Counted from the first letter of the stretch, positions 1-12,317 are shown. The stretch: DNA of 64,000 nucleotides from Pseudomonadota bacterium (GCA_023388715.1 JAEWFT010000055.1:7432-71431), one strand, 5' to 3'. A program made the numbers and translations. Notes: generated by a model from the letters alone, not told the origin.

Positions 1-32
1 ACGCATGGAGGCGCCGCAGGGCGAGGCCTTGG

Positions 33-659
33 ATGGCTAGGCGGGAACGCAGGCACGAAGCGGGCACCCGCCAGATCCTCGATGACCTCCTGGATGGCGA
101 CCGCGAGCAGGACCTGCGCTTCGAGGACCTGCTGTCCGGGCTGGGTCGGCGCGCGTTCGGGATGATGCTGTTCGTGGTGGCGCTGCCCGCCTTCATCCCG
201 GTACCGGGGCTTGCCGGCGCGATCAGCGGCCCGCTGTGCGCGCTGGTGGGCCTGCAGCTGCTGTTCGGCCTGCGCCGTCCCTGGCTGCCGCGCTTCCTCG
301 CCCACCGCGGGCCGAAGCGGCGCACCGTCGAGGTGTTCGACAACATGTCCTCGCGCTGGCTGGCGCGGCTGGAGAAGCTGGTGCGCCCGCGCCAGACCTG
401 GGTGCTGGACCATCGCGTGTCCGCGATGTTCACCGGCCTGCTGCTGGCCCTGCTGGGCCTGCTGCTGGCGCTGCCGATCCCCTTCACCAACTACGTGTTC
501 GGCGCGCTCATGATGCTGTTCGCGTTCGCGCTGCTGGAGCGCGACGGCCTGCTGATGCTGCTGTGCTGGGTGGGCGGGATCGCGCTGATCGTGGTGTTCG
601 GCGTGCTCAGCGGCTCGCTGGCCACGGTCGCCGGCGACTGGATCGGCCGGGTGTTCTGA
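33..659 (+). CDS. ExoD-family exopolysaccharide synthesis membrane protein
   Basis: Predicted 208-residue inner-membrane protein. A charged N-terminus (residues 1-40) is followed by hydrophobic segments at about 42-58, 62-80, 131-150, 152-169 and 172-195. The loop with PAFIPVPG (52-59) before the second segment and the overall pattern are typical of the ExoD family, named for a rhizobial gene affecting exopolysaccharide and alkali tolerance; the biochemical role is unknown. No stop codon precedes the ATG in frame before the window edge, so an upstream start cannot be excluded. The gene converges on trmJ with a 6-base gap and no terminator between them. Confidence 0.75.
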   Translation: MARRERRHEAGTRQILDDLLDGDREQDLRFEDLLSGLGRRAFGMMLFVVALPAFIPVPGLAGAISGPLCALVGLQLLFGLRRPWLPRFLAHRGPKRRTVEVFDNMSSRWLARLEKLVRPRQTWVLDHRVSAMFTGLLLALLGLLLALPIPFTNYVFGALMMLFAFALLERDGLLMLLCWVGGIALIVVFGVLSGSLATVAGDWIGRVF

Positions 660-665
660 CCCGGG

Positions 666-1466
666 TCAGCCGCGTTCGCCCGCCAGCCGCGCCATCCGTT
701 GCGCGTCGGCCAGCACCCCGCGCAGCAATCGCACTTCCGCGCTGTCCAGGTTCGCCCGCAGGTACAGCCGCCTGAGCTTGCGCATCGCCGAGTCCGGCGC
801 GCGGCCCTTGTGGAAGTCGATCTGGTCAAGGGTTTCGGCCAATTGTCCGAACAGCCCTTCCAGCTCGGCATGCGAGGCAGCGCCCTCGCCCGGCGGCGGC
901 GTGCGCGCGGGCAGTACGGCGGTGCCACCCACCGGTTCTATCAGCGCACAGCGCAGTTCGTAGGCCAGCACCTGCACGGCAGCCGCAAGGTTGAGCGAGC
1001 TGAATGCCGGATCCGAGGGAATGTGCACCGCGGCGTGGCACAACTGCAGCTCCTCGTTGTCCAGGCCCGTGCGTTCGCGGCCGAACACCAGCGCCACCGG
1101 GCCGGTCGCCGCGGCCTGCACCGCCCGCACCCCGGCATCGCGCGGATGCAGCGGCTCCAGCTGGATGCGGCGGTTGCGCGCGGTGGCGCCCAGCACCCAG
1201 TGGCAGTCGGCGACCGCCTCGGCCAGGGTGGCGACCACAGGCGCGGCCTCGACCAGGTCGTCGGCGCCGGCGGCCATCGCCTGGGTGTCACGGTCCGGCA
1301 GCTTCTCCGGCGCCACCAGGACCAGCCGGTGCAGCCCCATGGTCTTCATCGCGCGCGCGGCGGCACCGATGTTGCCCGGATGCTGGGTCCCCACCAGCAC
1401 CACGCGGAGGTTGGAGGCGGCGGTGGCAGCGGCGTCGGGCGGGGTGGCGATGGATGGTGCGCTCAT
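666..1466 (-). CDS. trmJ: tRNA (cytidine/uridine-2'-O-)-methyltransferase TrmJ
   Basis: SPOUT-class enzyme that 2'-O-methylates position 32 of several tRNAs using S-adenosylmethionine. The 266-residue protein has the N-terminal motif [15 protein letters not shown] (26-40) and the knotted SAM-binding region [12 protein letters not shown] (124-135) followed by [15 protein letters not shown] (149-163), all characteristic of TrmH/TrmJ proteins. The open frame continues upstream, but ATG at 1466 is preferred because the conserved domain begins just after it and the upstream part runs antisense over suhB. A TACCAT hexamer lies 6 bases before the ATG with no Shine-Dalgarno, so the mRNA may be leaderless. 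suhB is divergent. Confidence 0.9.
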   Translation of the reverse strand: MSAPSIATPPDAAATAASNLRVVLVGTQHPGNIGAAARAMKTMGLHRLVLVAPEKLPDRDTQAMAAGADDLVEAAPVVATLAEAVADCHWVLGATARNRRIQLEPLHPRDAGVRAVQAAATGPVALVFGRERTGLDNEELQLCHAAVHIPSDPAFSSLNLAAAVQVLAYELRCALIEPVGGTAVLPARTPPPGEGAASHAELEGLFGQLAETLDQIDFHKGRAPDSAMRKLRRLYLRANLDSAEVRLLRGVLADAQRMARLAGERG

Positions 1467-1472
1467 CGCGCA

Positions 1473-1478
1473 ATGGTA
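1473..1478 (-). promoter_or_regulatory. -10-like hexamer TACCAT 6 bases before trmJ
   Basis: Read on the minus strand the order is TACCAT, six bases, ATG. Transcription would start at or next to the A of the start codon. No -35 was assigned. Confidence 0.4.
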
Positions 1479-1571
1479 AACTTCGCGCCCCCGGCCGTGC
1501 GCCGGGCCCGCTCTTTGCCGCCGTTGCCCCGCTCCCGCGAGCCCCCCTCTTCCAGCCGAGGCGCCTTTCCT

Positions 1572-2390
1572 GTGCAGAAACCCGTCGTCAACGTCATGGT
1601 CAAGGCGGCCCGCGCCGCCGGCAGCGTCCTGCTGCGCCACATGCACAAGCTCGACGCCATCAACGTGGTCGAGAAGGACCGCATGGACTACGCCAGCGAC
1701 GTCGACGAGCAGGCCGAACAGGCGGTGATCAAGGAACTGCGGCGCGCCTACCCCGATGCCGCGTTCCTGGGCGAGGAAGGCGGCGTGCGCGGGCGTGGCA
1801 ACGCGGTGTTCGTGATCGACCCGCTGGACGGTACCAGCAACTACCTGCACGGTTTCCCGCACTGGTGCGTGTCGATCGCGCTGGTCGAGAACGGCGAGCC
1901 GCAGCACGGCGTCATCTTCGACCCGCTGCGCAACGAGCTGTTCACCGCCAGCCGCGGCAGCGGCGCCGTCCTCAACGACAAGCGCATCCGCGTCTCGGAA
2001 CGCAAGGGCATTGAAGGCGCGATGCTGATCACCGGCTTCCCGCCGCGCGAGCGCGAGCGCGCCCCGGCGCAGCTGGAATGCGTGCGCGAACTGCTGCTGC
2101 ACGCCGAGGACATCCGCCGCACCGGCTCGGCCGCGCTGGACCTCGCGTACGTCGCCTGCGGTCGCGCCGACGGTTACTTCGAGGCGGGCGTGAAGCCCTG
2201 GGACATCGCCGCCGGGGTGCTGCTGGTGCGCGAGGCCGGTGGCCGCGCGATCGATTTCAAGGGCGCGCAGACCGGCCCGATGGACGCGCGCGGCGTGCAC
2301 GGGCGGCCGCTGGTGGCCGGCAACCTCAAGCTCACCACCGAGCTGCAGGCCGCCATCGCGCGCTCCGGTTACGCCGCCGCGTTCAACTGA
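1572..2390 (+). CDS. suhB: Inositol-1-monophosphatase SuhB
   Basis: Mg-dependent phosphatase of the inositol monophosphatase family; in E. coli SuhB also joins the rRNA transcription antitermination complex. The 272-residue protein has the metal-binding set EEGG (68-71), DPLDGTSN (83-90) and a C-terminal WDIAAG. The GTG at 1572 is chosen as start because the protein then begins [17 protein letters not shown], which fits the family N-terminus; the frame stays open far upstream but there runs antisense to trmJ. It ends 20 bases before a strong hairpin terminator shared with convergent secF. Confidence 0.93.
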   Translation: MQKPVVNVMVKAARAAGSVLLRHMHKLDAINVVEKDRMDYASDVDEQAEQAVIKELRRAYPDAAFLGEEGGVRGRGNAVFVIDPLDGTSNYLHGFPHWCVSIALVENGEPQHGVIFDPLRNELFTASRGSGAVLNDKRIRVSERKGIEGAMLITGFPPRERERAPAQLECVRELLLHAEDIRRTGSAALDLAYVACGRADGYFEAGVKPWDIAAGVLLVREAGGRAIDFKGAQTGPMDARGVHGRPLVAGNLKLTTELQAAIARSGYAAAFN

Positions 2391-2410
2391 GCCGGGGCGT
2401 CGCAGCATGA

Positions 2411-2437
2411 AAAAGGCCGCGCATCGCGCGGCCTTTT
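2411..2437. terminator. Bidirectional rho-independent terminator between suhB and secF
   Basis: Perfect 12-bp stem (AAAAGGCCGCGC with its complement) and a 3-base ATC loop. The stem ends in four A:T pairs, so it gives a U-tract on either strand and can serve both convergent genes. Confidence 0.9.
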
Positions 2438-2471
2438 CCGTTGCCCCGCGCGGATCGCGGGTGGCGCCGGC

Positions 2472-3431
2472 TCAGGGACGACGCGCCAGCGCCGCCTCGT
2501 CCTTCGCCTTCGGCATCAGGTCCTGCTTGTTCACGCCCAGCCACAGCAGCAGCGGGCAGGCGATGAAGATCGAGGACACGGTGCCGACCACGATGCCCAC
2601 CATCAGCGCCTCCGCGGTGCCCTTCAGCGAGTCGCCGCCGTACAGGTACAGCGCCCACACGGTCAGGAAGGCAATGAAGGAGGTGATCACCGTGCGCGAC
2701 AGCGTCTGGTTGATCGAGCGGTTGAGGACCTCCACCGGGTCGGCGCGCAGGCCGCGGAAGTTCTCGCGGACGCGGTCGAACACCACGATGGTGTCGTTGA
2801 TCGAGAACCCCATCACCGACAGGATGCCGGCCAGCACGTTGAGGTCGAACTCGTGGCCCGACAGCGCGAACCACCCCGCGCTGACGATGATGTCGTGCAT
2901 GGTGGTGATGATCGCGGCGATCGCGAACTTCTTCTCGAAGCGCACCGAGATGTACAACAGGAAGCCGATCAGCACGAACAGCATCGCGTAGAAGCCGTTC
3001 CACGCCAGGTCCTTGCCCACCTGCGCGCTGATCACCGAGCTGCTCAGGCGGGTGGCCGGGTTGCCGTCGAGCGAGGCCGCGCGGGCGACCGCATCGCCAA
3101 TGCTGGTGACCTGGTCGGAGCCGGTGCCTTCCTGCGGCCCGCCGGCCTGCAGCCGGACCAGCAGGTCCTTGTCGCTGCCGAAGTTCTGCACCTGCGCGCC
3201 GTCGAAGCCCGCGGCATCCAGCTGGCCACGGACCTTGTCGACGTCCGGCGCGCGGTCGTAGCGCAGCTCCACGCCGATGCCGCCCGTGAAGTCCATCGCG
3301 AAGTTGAAGCCACGGGTGGCCATCGCGCCCACCGCGACCACGGTCAGCAGGACCGCCGCCGCCAGCGAAATCCAGCGAAGGCGCAGGAAGTCGATGCGGC
3401 TGTCGTAAGGGAACAGATTGAACGGTTTCAT
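2472..3431 (-). CDS. secF: Protein translocase subunit SecF
   Basis: Partner of SecD in the inner-membrane SecDF complex, which uses the proton gradient to pull exported proteins through SecYEG. The 319-residue length is typical. It has a first membrane segment at about 20-38, the periplasmic motif DFTGG (47-51), and the C-terminal membrane block with NVLAGILSVMGFSINDTIVVFDR, the conserved SecF signature. It lies 10 bases after secD in the yajC-secD-secF unit. Confidence 0.96.
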   Translation of the reverse strand: MKPFNLFPYDSRIDFLRLRWISLAAAVLLTVVAVGAMATRGFNFAMDFTGGIGVELRYDRAPDVDKVRGQLDAAGFDGAQVQNFGSDKDLLVRLQAGGPQEGTGSDQVTSIGDAVARAASLDGNPATRLSSSVISAQVGKDLAWNGFYAMLFVLIGFLLYISVRFEKKFAIAAIITTMHDIIVSAGWFALSGHEFDLNVLAGILSVMGFSINDTIVVFDRVRENFRGLRADPVEVLNRSINQTLSRTVITSFIAFLTVWALYLYGGDSLKGTAEALMVGIVVGTVSSIFIACPLLLWLGVNKQDLMPKAKDEAALARRP

Positions 3432-3441
3432 CGCTGGTTCC

Positions 3442-5310
3442 TCAGATCGCGATCGACTTCAGCTTCTTGCGCCCGCCGTAGATCAGCGTGGCGATGCCGC
3501 GCGACACCGATACCGCGGTGTAGGCGGAGGTGATGATGCCGAGCATGGTGGTGACGCCGAAGCCCTTCAGCGGGCCGCTGCCGAACACGAACAGCGCAAG
3601 GCCGGCGAGGAAGGCGGTGACGTTGGCGTCGAGGATGGTGCCGGACGCGCGGTCGTAGCCCTCGGCGATCGCCTTCTGCGGCGGCAAGCCGAGCCGCAGT
3701 TCCTCGCGGATGCGCTCGTTGATCAGCACGTTGGCGTCCACCGACAGCGCCACCGTGAGCGCGATGCCGGCAAGGCCGGGCAGGCTCAGGGTGAAGCCCA
3801 GCAGCGACATCAGCGCGAATACCATCAGCAGGTTCAGCAGCAGCGCAAGGCAGGTGATGAGCCCGAACATCCGGTAATAGATGAGGAAGAAGCCGAGCGC
3901 GAAGATGAAGGACGCGCCCACCGCCATCAGGCCGCGGCGGATGTTCTCCTTGCCAAGGCTCGGGCCGATGGTGCGCTCGTCGACGAAGTCCATCGGCGCC
4001 GCCAGCGCGCCCGCGCGCAGCAGCAGGGCCAGGTCGGCCGCTTCCTTCATGCTCTCCAGGCCGGTGGTCTGGAAGTCGCGGCCCAGCGTGCTCTGGATGG
4101 TCGCGACCGAGATCACCTGCTCATTGATCCGGGTGGAGCGCACTTCCTTGCCGTCGACCAACTTCACTTCGGGGATGCGCTCGATGTACACCACCGCCAT
4201 CGGCTTGCCGACGTTCTGGCTGGAATAGTCGAACATGCGCTGCCCGCCGATGCTGTTCAGGCGCACACTGACCGCCGGGGTGCCCGACTGCGAATCGAAG
4301 AACGCGCTGGCGCTCTGCAGCTGCTCGCCGGAGGTGATCACGCGCTTGTTGAGCAGGATCGGCAGCGGCTTGCCGTCCGGACCCTGCTCCTTGCGGTTGT
4401 ACAGGCGCGCCTCGGGCGGGACGTTGCCGGACTCGCGCGCCTCCACCGCATTGCCATCCACCACGCCGCGGTATTCGAGGGTAGCGGTGGCGCCAAGGAT
4501 GCGCTTGGCCTGCGCGGTGTCCTGCACGCCGGGCAGCTGGACCGCAACGCGGTCGGCGCCCTGGCGCTGGATCACCGGCTCGGCCACGCCCAGCTCGTTG
4601 ACGCGATTGCTCAAGGTGCCGATGTTCTGCTGGACCGCGTCGGTCAGGATCTTGTCCAGCTCCGCCTGCGGGATGCGCAGGGTGATGGTTTCGCCCTGAG
4701 CGTCGACCTGGTAGGTCGGCATGTCGCGCACCATCAGCGCGGTCGCCGCACCCGCGTCTTGGCCCGGGGCCAGCCTGGTCACCACGGTGTTGTTGGGGCC
4801 CGGCTCGACCGAGTTGTAGCGGATCTTGTTGTCCCGCAGGAGCACCCGCAGGTCTTCGGCGGTGGCGTCGAAGCGCTTGGCCAGCGCCGCCTCGCGGTCG
4901 ACCTGCATCAGGAAGTACACGCCGCCACGCAGGTCCAGGCCAAGGAACATCGGCTTGGCGCCCAGGGACTGCATCCAGGCCGGGGTGGTGGTGGCCTGGC
5001 TCAGCGCGGCAACGTAATTGCTGCCAAGGGTCTCGCGCACCACGTCGGCGGCGCGGGCCTGGTCGTCGTCGCTGGCGGTGCGCACCAGCAGGTTGCCGTC
5101 CTCGCTGATCTCGCTGGACAGCATGGCGACGCCGGCTCCCTTCAGCGCGGCCTCGACCCGTTGCTGCACCCCGGCGTCGATGGTCGCGCCGCGGTTGGCG
5201 GTGACCTGAACGGACGGATCCTGCGGGAATGCATTGGGCGCAGCGTAGAACAGGCTGAGCACCAGCAGCACCACGAAGACCACGTATTTCCAACGGGCAT
5301 ATTCAAGCAT
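3442..5310 (-). CDS. secD: Protein translocase subunit SecD
   Basis: Large subunit of SecDF, which acts in the late, proton-driven steps of Sec export. The 622-residue protein has an N-terminal membrane segment (about 9-23), the periplasmic P1 motif GLDLRGG (124-130), a long periplasmic domain, and a C-terminal five-helix block containing LPGLAGIALTVALSVDANVLINERI, the SecD motif with the conserved transmembrane aspartate. The start follows yajC by 54 bases on the same strand and secF follows closely. Confidence 0.96.
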   Translation of the reverse strand: MLEYARWKYVVFVVLLVLSLFYAAPNAFPQDPSVQVTANRGATIDAGVQQRVEAALKGAGVAMLSSEISEDGNLLVRTASDDDQARAADVVRETLGSNYVAALSQATTTPAWMQSLGAKPMFLGLDLRGGVYFLMQVDREAALAKRFDATAEDLRVLLRDNKIRYNSVEPGPNNTVVTRLAPGQDAGAATALMVRDMPTYQVDAQGETITLRIPQAELDKILTDAVQQNIGTLSNRVNELGVAEPVIQRQGADRVAVQLPGVQDTAQAKRILGATATLEYRGVVDGNAVEARESGNVPPEARLYNRKEQGPDGKPLPILLNKRVITSGEQLQSASAFFDSQSGTPAVSVRLNSIGGQRMFDYSSQNVGKPMAVVYIERIPEVKLVDGKEVRSTRINEQVISVATIQSTLGRDFQTTGLESMKEAADLALLLRAGALAAPMDFVDERTIGPSLGKENIRRGLMAVGASFIFALGFFLIYYRMFGLITCLALLLNLLMVFALMSLLGFTLSLPGLAGIALTVALSVDANVLINERIREELRLGLPPQKAIAEGYDRASGTILDANVTAFLAGLALFVFGSGPLKGFGVTTMLGIITSAYTAVSVSRGIATLIYGGRKKLKSIAI

Positions 5311-5364
5311 CGCGACACCCCGCGCGGCCGCGGGGCGGCCGGCGCTCGTTACGTCAGGAGAGGA

Positions 5365-5706
5365 TCAGGCGGACTTCAGCGTGCCCTTGGGCAGCACGTT
5401 GGCGACGGCGGTCTTCTGCACGCGCAGCTGCACGCCGCTGGCCACTTCCACGGTGATGAAGCTGTCGCCGATGTCGGACACGGTGCCGGCGATGCCGCCG
5501 CCGATGATGACCTCGTCGCCGCGCGACAGCTTGTCCAGCATCGCCTTGTGTTCCTTCTGCCGCTTCATCTGCGGGCGGATCATCAGGAAATACATGATCG
5601 CGATCAGGATGATCGGGAACAGCAGGGTGGACATCATGCTCGGGGCGGCGGGCGCGCCGGCGGCCTGGGCGTGGGCAACGGGGATCAGGAAATCGAGGAG
5701 GTTCAT
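5365..5706 (-). CDS. yajC: Preprotein translocase accessory subunit YajC
   Basis: Small single-span protein that copurifies with SecDF. It has 113 residues with one hydrophobic segment at about 26-44 followed by the basic motif MIRPQMKRQKEH, the YajC hallmark. The downstream cytoplasmic part has GDEVIIGGGIAGTV (68-81), a second family signature. It heads the yajC-secD-secF unit; a CATAAT hexamer between tgt and yajC suggests a promoter of its own. Confidence 0.95.
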   Translation of the reverse strand: MNLLDFLIPVAHAQAAGAPAAPSMMSTLLFPIILIAIMYFLMIRPQMKRQKEHKAMLDKLSRGDEVIIGGGIAGTVSDIGDSFITVEVASGVQLRVQKTAVANVLPKGTLKSA

Positions 5707-5743
5707 CGGGAAGTCCGTGCAAGGCGGGGCAAATCAGCCGGGA

Positions 5744-5749
5744 ATTATG
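5744..5749 (-). promoter_or_regulatory. Candidate -10 (CATAAT) for yajC-secD-secF
   Basis: CATAAT on the minus strand in the tgt-yajC gap, about 38 bases before the yajC ATG. It matches the -10 consensus at five of six positions. No clear -35 was found, and read-through from tgt is also possible. Confidence 0.4.
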
Positions 5750-5773
5750 CCATGACGCCCGGATCCCGGGCTT

Positions 5774-7996
<2,223 letters not shown>

Positions 7997-8007
<11 letters not shown>

Positions 8008-9691
8008 CGCGATCCCCCCGGCGCGGGCGCCCCGCGCCTGCGTCCAAGCCGTGCCGCGCAAGCCAGGCGACCGGCAACAGCCCGGCGGCAACGATCAACA
8101 GCCCCGCGATGGCGCCATCCTCGTAGGTGCCGCGCGCCGCCTCGGCATACAGCCAGGTGGAGAGCGTCTCGAAATTCATCGGCCGCAGCATCAGCGTCGC
8201 CGGCAGCTCCTTGAGGCTGTCGACCAGCACCAGCAGCGCCGCCGCGGTCAGCGCCGGGCGCAGCAGCGGCAACTGCACGCGCCACAGCCGCGACCAGCCA
8301 CCCGCTCCTAGCGAGGCCGCCGCCTGGTCAAGCGAGGCAGGCACGCGCGCGAAACCGGCATCCAGCGTGCCCGCGGACACCGCGAGGAAACGCAGCACGT
8401 GGGCGGCGACCAGCGCGGCGAACGAGCCCATCAGCAGCGCCCGTCCCACGCTGGCGTCGATCCCGCCAAGCACCGCCATCAAGCCGAGCGCGAGCACCGT
8501 CCCCGGCAGCGCATAGCCCAGGGTCGCGATGCGGAAGGCGAGCTGGCCGCCCGGCGAGCTGCACCGTGCCTGCAGGGTCCGCAGCCCCCAAGCCAGCAGC
8601 AGGCCGATGGCCAGGGTCACGATGGTGGCCACCAGGGCGATCCGCAGGGTGTTGCCCGCGGCCGACAGCAGCCCCGGCGACAAGCCTGCCTCGCGCCAGC
8701 GCTCGAATGCCTGCACCGCCAAGTGCGTCGCCGGCAGCACGAAGCCGAGCAGGACAGGTAGCGCGCACAGCAGCGTCGCCACTGCGCCCGCGCGCCCGGC
8801 CAGACGTTGCGGGGCGATCGCGCGCAGCCGCTGGCCGCCGGCGGCGAAGCGCTGGCGCCTGCGCCCGTGGCGCTCCAGCGCGATCAGCGCCAGCACCAGC
8901 GCGAGCAGCGCCAGCGCGATCTGCGCGGCCCCGGCAAGGTCGCCGCGGGTGACCCAAGTGGTATGGATCGCGGTGGTCAGCGTCTGCACGCCCAGGAACT
9001 CGGAGGCGCCGATGTCGTTGAGGGTTTCCAGCAGCACCAGCGCAATCCCGACCGCCAGCGCCGGACGCGCCATCGGCAGCACCAGCTTCCAGAACACCGC
9101 GCGGCGGCCAAGCCCGAGGGTCCGCCCTGCCTCGATCAGGCCGGCGGACTGGGTGGCGAACAACGCGCGCATTGTCAGGTAGACGTAGGGGTACAGCACC
9201 AGCCCGATCAGCACCATCGCCAGCGGCAGCGAGCGCAGGTCCGGCAACCGCCACTCGCGCGGGCTTTCGAAGCCCAGCAGCCAGCGCAGCGCGCCCTGCA
9301 GCGGGCCCAGCGGATGCAGCAGGTCGATGTAGGCATAGGCCACGATGTACGTGGGGACCGCGAGCGGCAGCAGCAGCATCCAGCCCAAGAGGTCGCGGCC
9401 GGGGAAGCGGTAGGCGGATACCAGCCACGCGCTGCCGGTGCCGACCGCGCCCGCCACCAGGCCCACGCCACCCAGCAGCAACGCGGTGTTGAGCGCGGCA
9501 TGCGGCAGCACGTGCGCCAGCAGGTGCGACCACAGCCCGCCGCTGCCCTGCACCGCCACCCACCCCAGCGCGACTACCGGAAGCAGGCTGGCCAGCGCCG
9601 CCAGCCACAGGCCCGGCCACCCCGCGATCCCGCCCGCGTGCAGGCGCGGCAGGAGCGTGGGCAGCGGCCGCGGCGCGGCGATCTCGGCCAT
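7997..9691 (-). CDS. fbpB: Iron(III) ABC transporter permease (fused two-domain)
   Basis: Inner-membrane permease of 564 residues built from two similar halves, each with about six membrane helices, as usual for FbpB/SfuB proteins. Two EAA-type loops that contact the ATPase are visible: EAGRTLGLGRRAVFWKLVLP in the first half and QAAASLGAGGWSRLWRVQLP in the second. It starts 15 bases after the fbpA stop and overlaps fbpC. Confidence 0.88.
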
Positions 9692-9706
9692 GCGCAGTCG
9701 CCGGTG

Positions 9707-10774
9707 TTACTGGTCGAAGCCGACCTTGTCGACCAGCGCGCTCGCCGCCCGGCGGTGCTTGTGGATGTCCGACAGCGGCAGCGCATCCACCTGCATCGGG
9801 CCCATCGCTTCGATCACAGGATCCAGCGCCACCCCGGCCTTCACCGGGTATTCGTAATTGGCCCTGGCGTAGAGGGACTGCGCCTCGTCGGACACCAGGT
9901 ATTCCAGCAGCCGCACCGCCTGGTCGCGGTTGGGCGCATGCCTGGCCACCGCCGCGCCGCTGATGTTCACGTGGGTGCCACCGCCGGCGAACACCGGGCG
10001 GACGACCTTGATCGCATCGCCCCACTGGCGATCGTCGCTGCCGGGCTCCGCGTTCTTCATGCGGCCGACGTAATAGGCATTGGCCAGGCCGACGTCGCAG
10101 ATCCCGGCCAGGATGTCGCGCGCCACGTCTCGGTCGCCGCCGGAGGGCTTGCGCGCCAGGTTGGCCTTCACCCCGCGCAGCCAAGCTTCGGTCTTCTCCG
10201 GGCCGTCGTGCGCGATCATCGCGGCGATCAGGCTGGTGTTGTAGGGGTGCTGGCCGGAGCGGATGCACACCTTGCCCTTGAACTCGGGATTCGCCAGCGC
10301 CTGGTATTCGAAACCCGCCGGAACCGCCAGGTCCTTGTCGGCATACATCACGCGATCGCGCAGCGACAGCGCGAACCATTCGCCGCCAGGACCGCGCAGG
10401 TGGGACGGGATCGCCTCGGCAAGCACCGTGGACTGCACCGGCTGGGTATGCCCGGCATCCACCAGGTCCAGCAGGTTGCCGGTGTCGACCGTCATCAGCA
10501 GGTCGGCCCGCGAGCGCTCGCCTTCCGCGGCCAGGCGCTCCAGCAGCCCCTCCTTGAGGAAGACCGTGTTGACCTTGATCCCGCTCTCGGCCTGGAAGGA
10601 ATCCAGCAGCGGCTGGATCAGCCCGGGCTCGCGGGTGGTGTAGAGGTTGACCTCGCCGGCGGCGACGGCGGGCTTGGCGGCGTCCGCCGGCGCGGCGTCC
10701 TGGCGGGCACAGCCGGCAGCCAGGCCCAGGGCCACCACCGCCAGCACGGAGAAGGATCGGAAGGAGAAGGACAT
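9707..10774 (-). CDS. fbpA: Iron(III)-binding periplasmic lipoprotein
   Basis: Substrate-binding component of the iron importer. The 355-residue precursor has a lipobox LAAGC (Cys22), so it is probably membrane-anchored, and the mature part starts with VNLYTTREPGL, the family pattern. The region SGGDRDVARDILAGICDVGLANAYYVGRM carries the tandem-Tyr signature of ferric-binding proteins. ATG at 10774 has a GGAA Shine-Dalgarno upstream. A 9-bp inverted repeat resembling a Fur box overlaps its -10 region. Confidence 0.87.
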   Translation of the reverse strand: MSFSFRSFSVLAVVALGLAAGCARQDAAPADAAKPAVAAGEVNLYTTREPGLIQPLLDSFQAESGIKVNTVFLKEGLLERLAAEGERSRADLLMTVDTGNLLDLVDAGHTQPVQSTVLAEAIPSHLRGPGGEWFALSLRDRVMYADKDLAVPAGFEYQALANPEFKGKVCIRSGQHPYNTSLIAAMIAHDGPEKTEAWLRGVKANLARKPSGGDRDVARDILAGICDVGLANAYYVGRMKNAEPGSDDRQWGDAIKVVRPVFAGGGTHVNISGAAVARHAPNRDQAVRLLEYLVSDEAQSLYARANYEYPVKAGVALDPVIEAMGPMQVDALPLSDIHKHRRAASALVDKVGFDQ

Positions 10775-10815
10775 TGGGAGGTTCCTTTGGGAAGTCCGCG
10801 CGAGACGGCGGATCT

Positions 10816-10840
10816 GCAAATGCGAATTATACGCATTTGC
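10816..10840 (-). promoter_or_regulatory. Fur-box-like palindrome over the fbpA -10 element
   Basis: Perfect 9-bp inverted repeat GCAAATGCG/CGCATTTGC with a 7-base spacer. The inner 19 bases, AATGCGAATTATACGCATT (10819-10837), match the proteobacterial Fur pattern AATGAGAATnATTCTCATT at 16 of 19 positions. On the minus strand the centre contains TATAAT (10826-10831), so a bound repressor would block RNA polymerase. It lies in the 86-base gap between queA and fbpA. Confidence 0.75.
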
Positions 10841-10860
10841 GGACAATTCCAGCATCGCTT

Positions 10861-11889
10861 TCAGGCCGGGCTGAGCAACATCGCATCGCCATAGCTGAAG
10901 AAGCGATAGCGCTCGCGCACCGCGTGCGCATAAGCCGCGAGCACCCGCTCCTTGCCGCTGAAGGCGGACACCAGCATCAGCAGCGTGCTTTCCGGCAGGT
11001 GGAAATTGGTCAGCAGCGCGTCCACCGAGCGGATCGCGTAGCCGGGGAAGATGAAGATCGCGGTGTCGCCGGAAAACGGCTGCAATTCCCCATCCACCAT
11101 CGCGCTTTCCAGCGCGCGCACCACCGTGGTTCCCACCGCGATCACCCGCCCGCCCGCCGCGCGCGTGCGCTTGACCTGCTGCACCAGGCCCGCCCCCACG
11201 TTGATCCATTCGCTGTGCATGCGGTGCTGGTGCACGTCGTCCACGCGCACGGGCTGGAAGGTCCCGGCGCCAACGTGCAGGGTGACGTGGCCGAACTCCA
11301 CGCCCCGTCCGCGCAGCGCTGCAAGCAGCGCCTCATCGAAATGCAGGCCCGCGGTGGGCGCGGCCACCGCTCCCGCCTGACGCGCGAACACGGTCTGGTA
11401 GCGCTGCGCATCCTCCGCGCCCGGCTCGCGCTGGATGTAGGGCGGCAGCGGCATCCGTCCGGCATGCAGCAGCCATTCCTCCAGCGGCTGCGGCAGGTGG
11501 AAGCGCAATTGCCAGAACCCGTCGGCGTCGCGCGAAATCACCTCGGCCTCGCCTCCGGCGTCCAGCGCGATTCGCGCGCCGGGCCTTGGCGGCTTGCTGA
11601 CGCCCAGCTGCGCGCGGGCCTGGTCCTCCCCGAGCAGGCGCTCGATCAGGATCTCCACGCGCCCGCCGGTCGCCTTGTGGCCAAACAGCCGCGCCGGGAT
11701 CACCCGGGTGTCGTTGAACACCAGCAGGTCGCCTGGCTGCAGCAATTCGGGCAGGTCACGCACGTGGCGGTCCGACATCGGCGCATCGCCCGGCGGCACC
11801 ACCAGCAGCCGGCTGGCCGAGCGCTCGGCCAGCGGCGCCTGCGCGATCAGCTCCGGTGGCAGGTCATAGCTGAAGTCGGAGGTCTTCAT
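10861..11889 (-). CDS. queA: S-adenosylmethionine:tRNA ribosyltransferase-isomerase QueA
   Basis: Converts preQ1 in tRNA to epoxyqueuosine, the step after Tgt. The 342 residues start [17 protein letters not shown], and include [48 protein letters not shown] and [13 protein letters not shown], all QueA signatures. The ATG overlaps the stop of the upstream Lrp-like gene by four bases (ATGA), so regulator and enzyme are co-transcribed, which is unusual for queA. Downstream lie fbpABC and then tgt. Confidence 0.96.
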   Translation of the reverse strand: MKTSDFSYDLPPELIAQAPLAERSASRLLVVPPGDAPMSDRHVRDLPELLQPGDLLVFNDTRVIPARLFGHKATGGRVEILIERLLGEDQARAQLGVSKPPRPGARIALDAGGEAEVISRDADGFWQLRFHLPQPLEEWLLHAGRMPLPPYIQREPGAEDAQRYQTVFARQAGAVAAPTAGLHFDEALLAALRGRGVEFGHVTLHVGAGTFQPVRVDDVHQHRMHSEWINVGAGLVQQVKRTRAAGGRVIAVGTTVVRALESAMVDGELQPFSGDTAIFIFPGYAIRSVDALLTNFHLPESTLLMLVSAFSGKERVLAAYAHAVRERYRFFSYGDAMLLSPA

Positions 11890-12317
11890 CGCTCGAACTT
11901 GGTCGACAGGATGATCGAGCTGTTGGTGCGCTCCACCCCGTCGATGGCGCCGATGCGGTCGGTGAGCACGTCCATCTCGCCCACCGATGCGGTCACCGCC
12001 AGCGCGATCAGGTCGTGCCCGCCGCTGATCGAATACAGCACGCGCACTTCGTGCATCGCCTGCAGCGCCTTGACCACGGCATTCATCTGCTTGGGGCGCA
12101 GGGTGATCAGGATGTGCGCGCGGATCCGCTCGCGCTCCAGCTCGTCGTCCACGCGCACGGTGTAGCCGCGGATCACCCCTTGCTGCTCGAGCCGCGCAAT
12201 CCGGTTCTGCACCGTGGTGCGCGACAGTCCCAACTTGCGGGCGATGTCGGCAGTGGAGGCGCGTGCGTTGTCGCGCAACTGGGACAACAGCAACTCGTCC
12301 GCGGGGGTGATGCGCAC
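11886..12317 (-). CDS. Lrp/AsnC family transcriptional regulator
   Basis: 143-residue DNA-binding protein with a helix-turn-helix at about 21-43 ([20 protein letters not shown]) and a C-terminal RAM effector domain. Family members are regulated by amino acids, often control a divergent amino-acid gene, and bind as octamers. Start is GTG at 12317. It is divergent from a class III aminotransferase, a likely target, and overlaps queA by four bases. Confidence 0.9.
   Translation of the reverse strand: MRITPADELLLSQLRDNARASTADIARKLGLSRTTVQNRIARLEQQGVIRGYTVRVDDELERERIRAHILITLRPKQMNAVVKALQAMHEVRVLYSISGGHDLIALAVTASVGEMDVLTDRIGAIDGVERTNSSIILSTKFER

Noticed and set aside
699..1571. Upstream extension of the suhB frame to 699
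   Set aside because: The added residues are antisense to trmJ and not like any SuhB; GTG at 1572 gives the family N-terminus.
8328..10379. 683-codon minus-strand open frame over fbpB and fbpA in another frame
   Set aside because: Shadow frame; the translation is Arg/Gly/Pro-rich with no domain, while the overlapping frames encode clear ABC transporter components.
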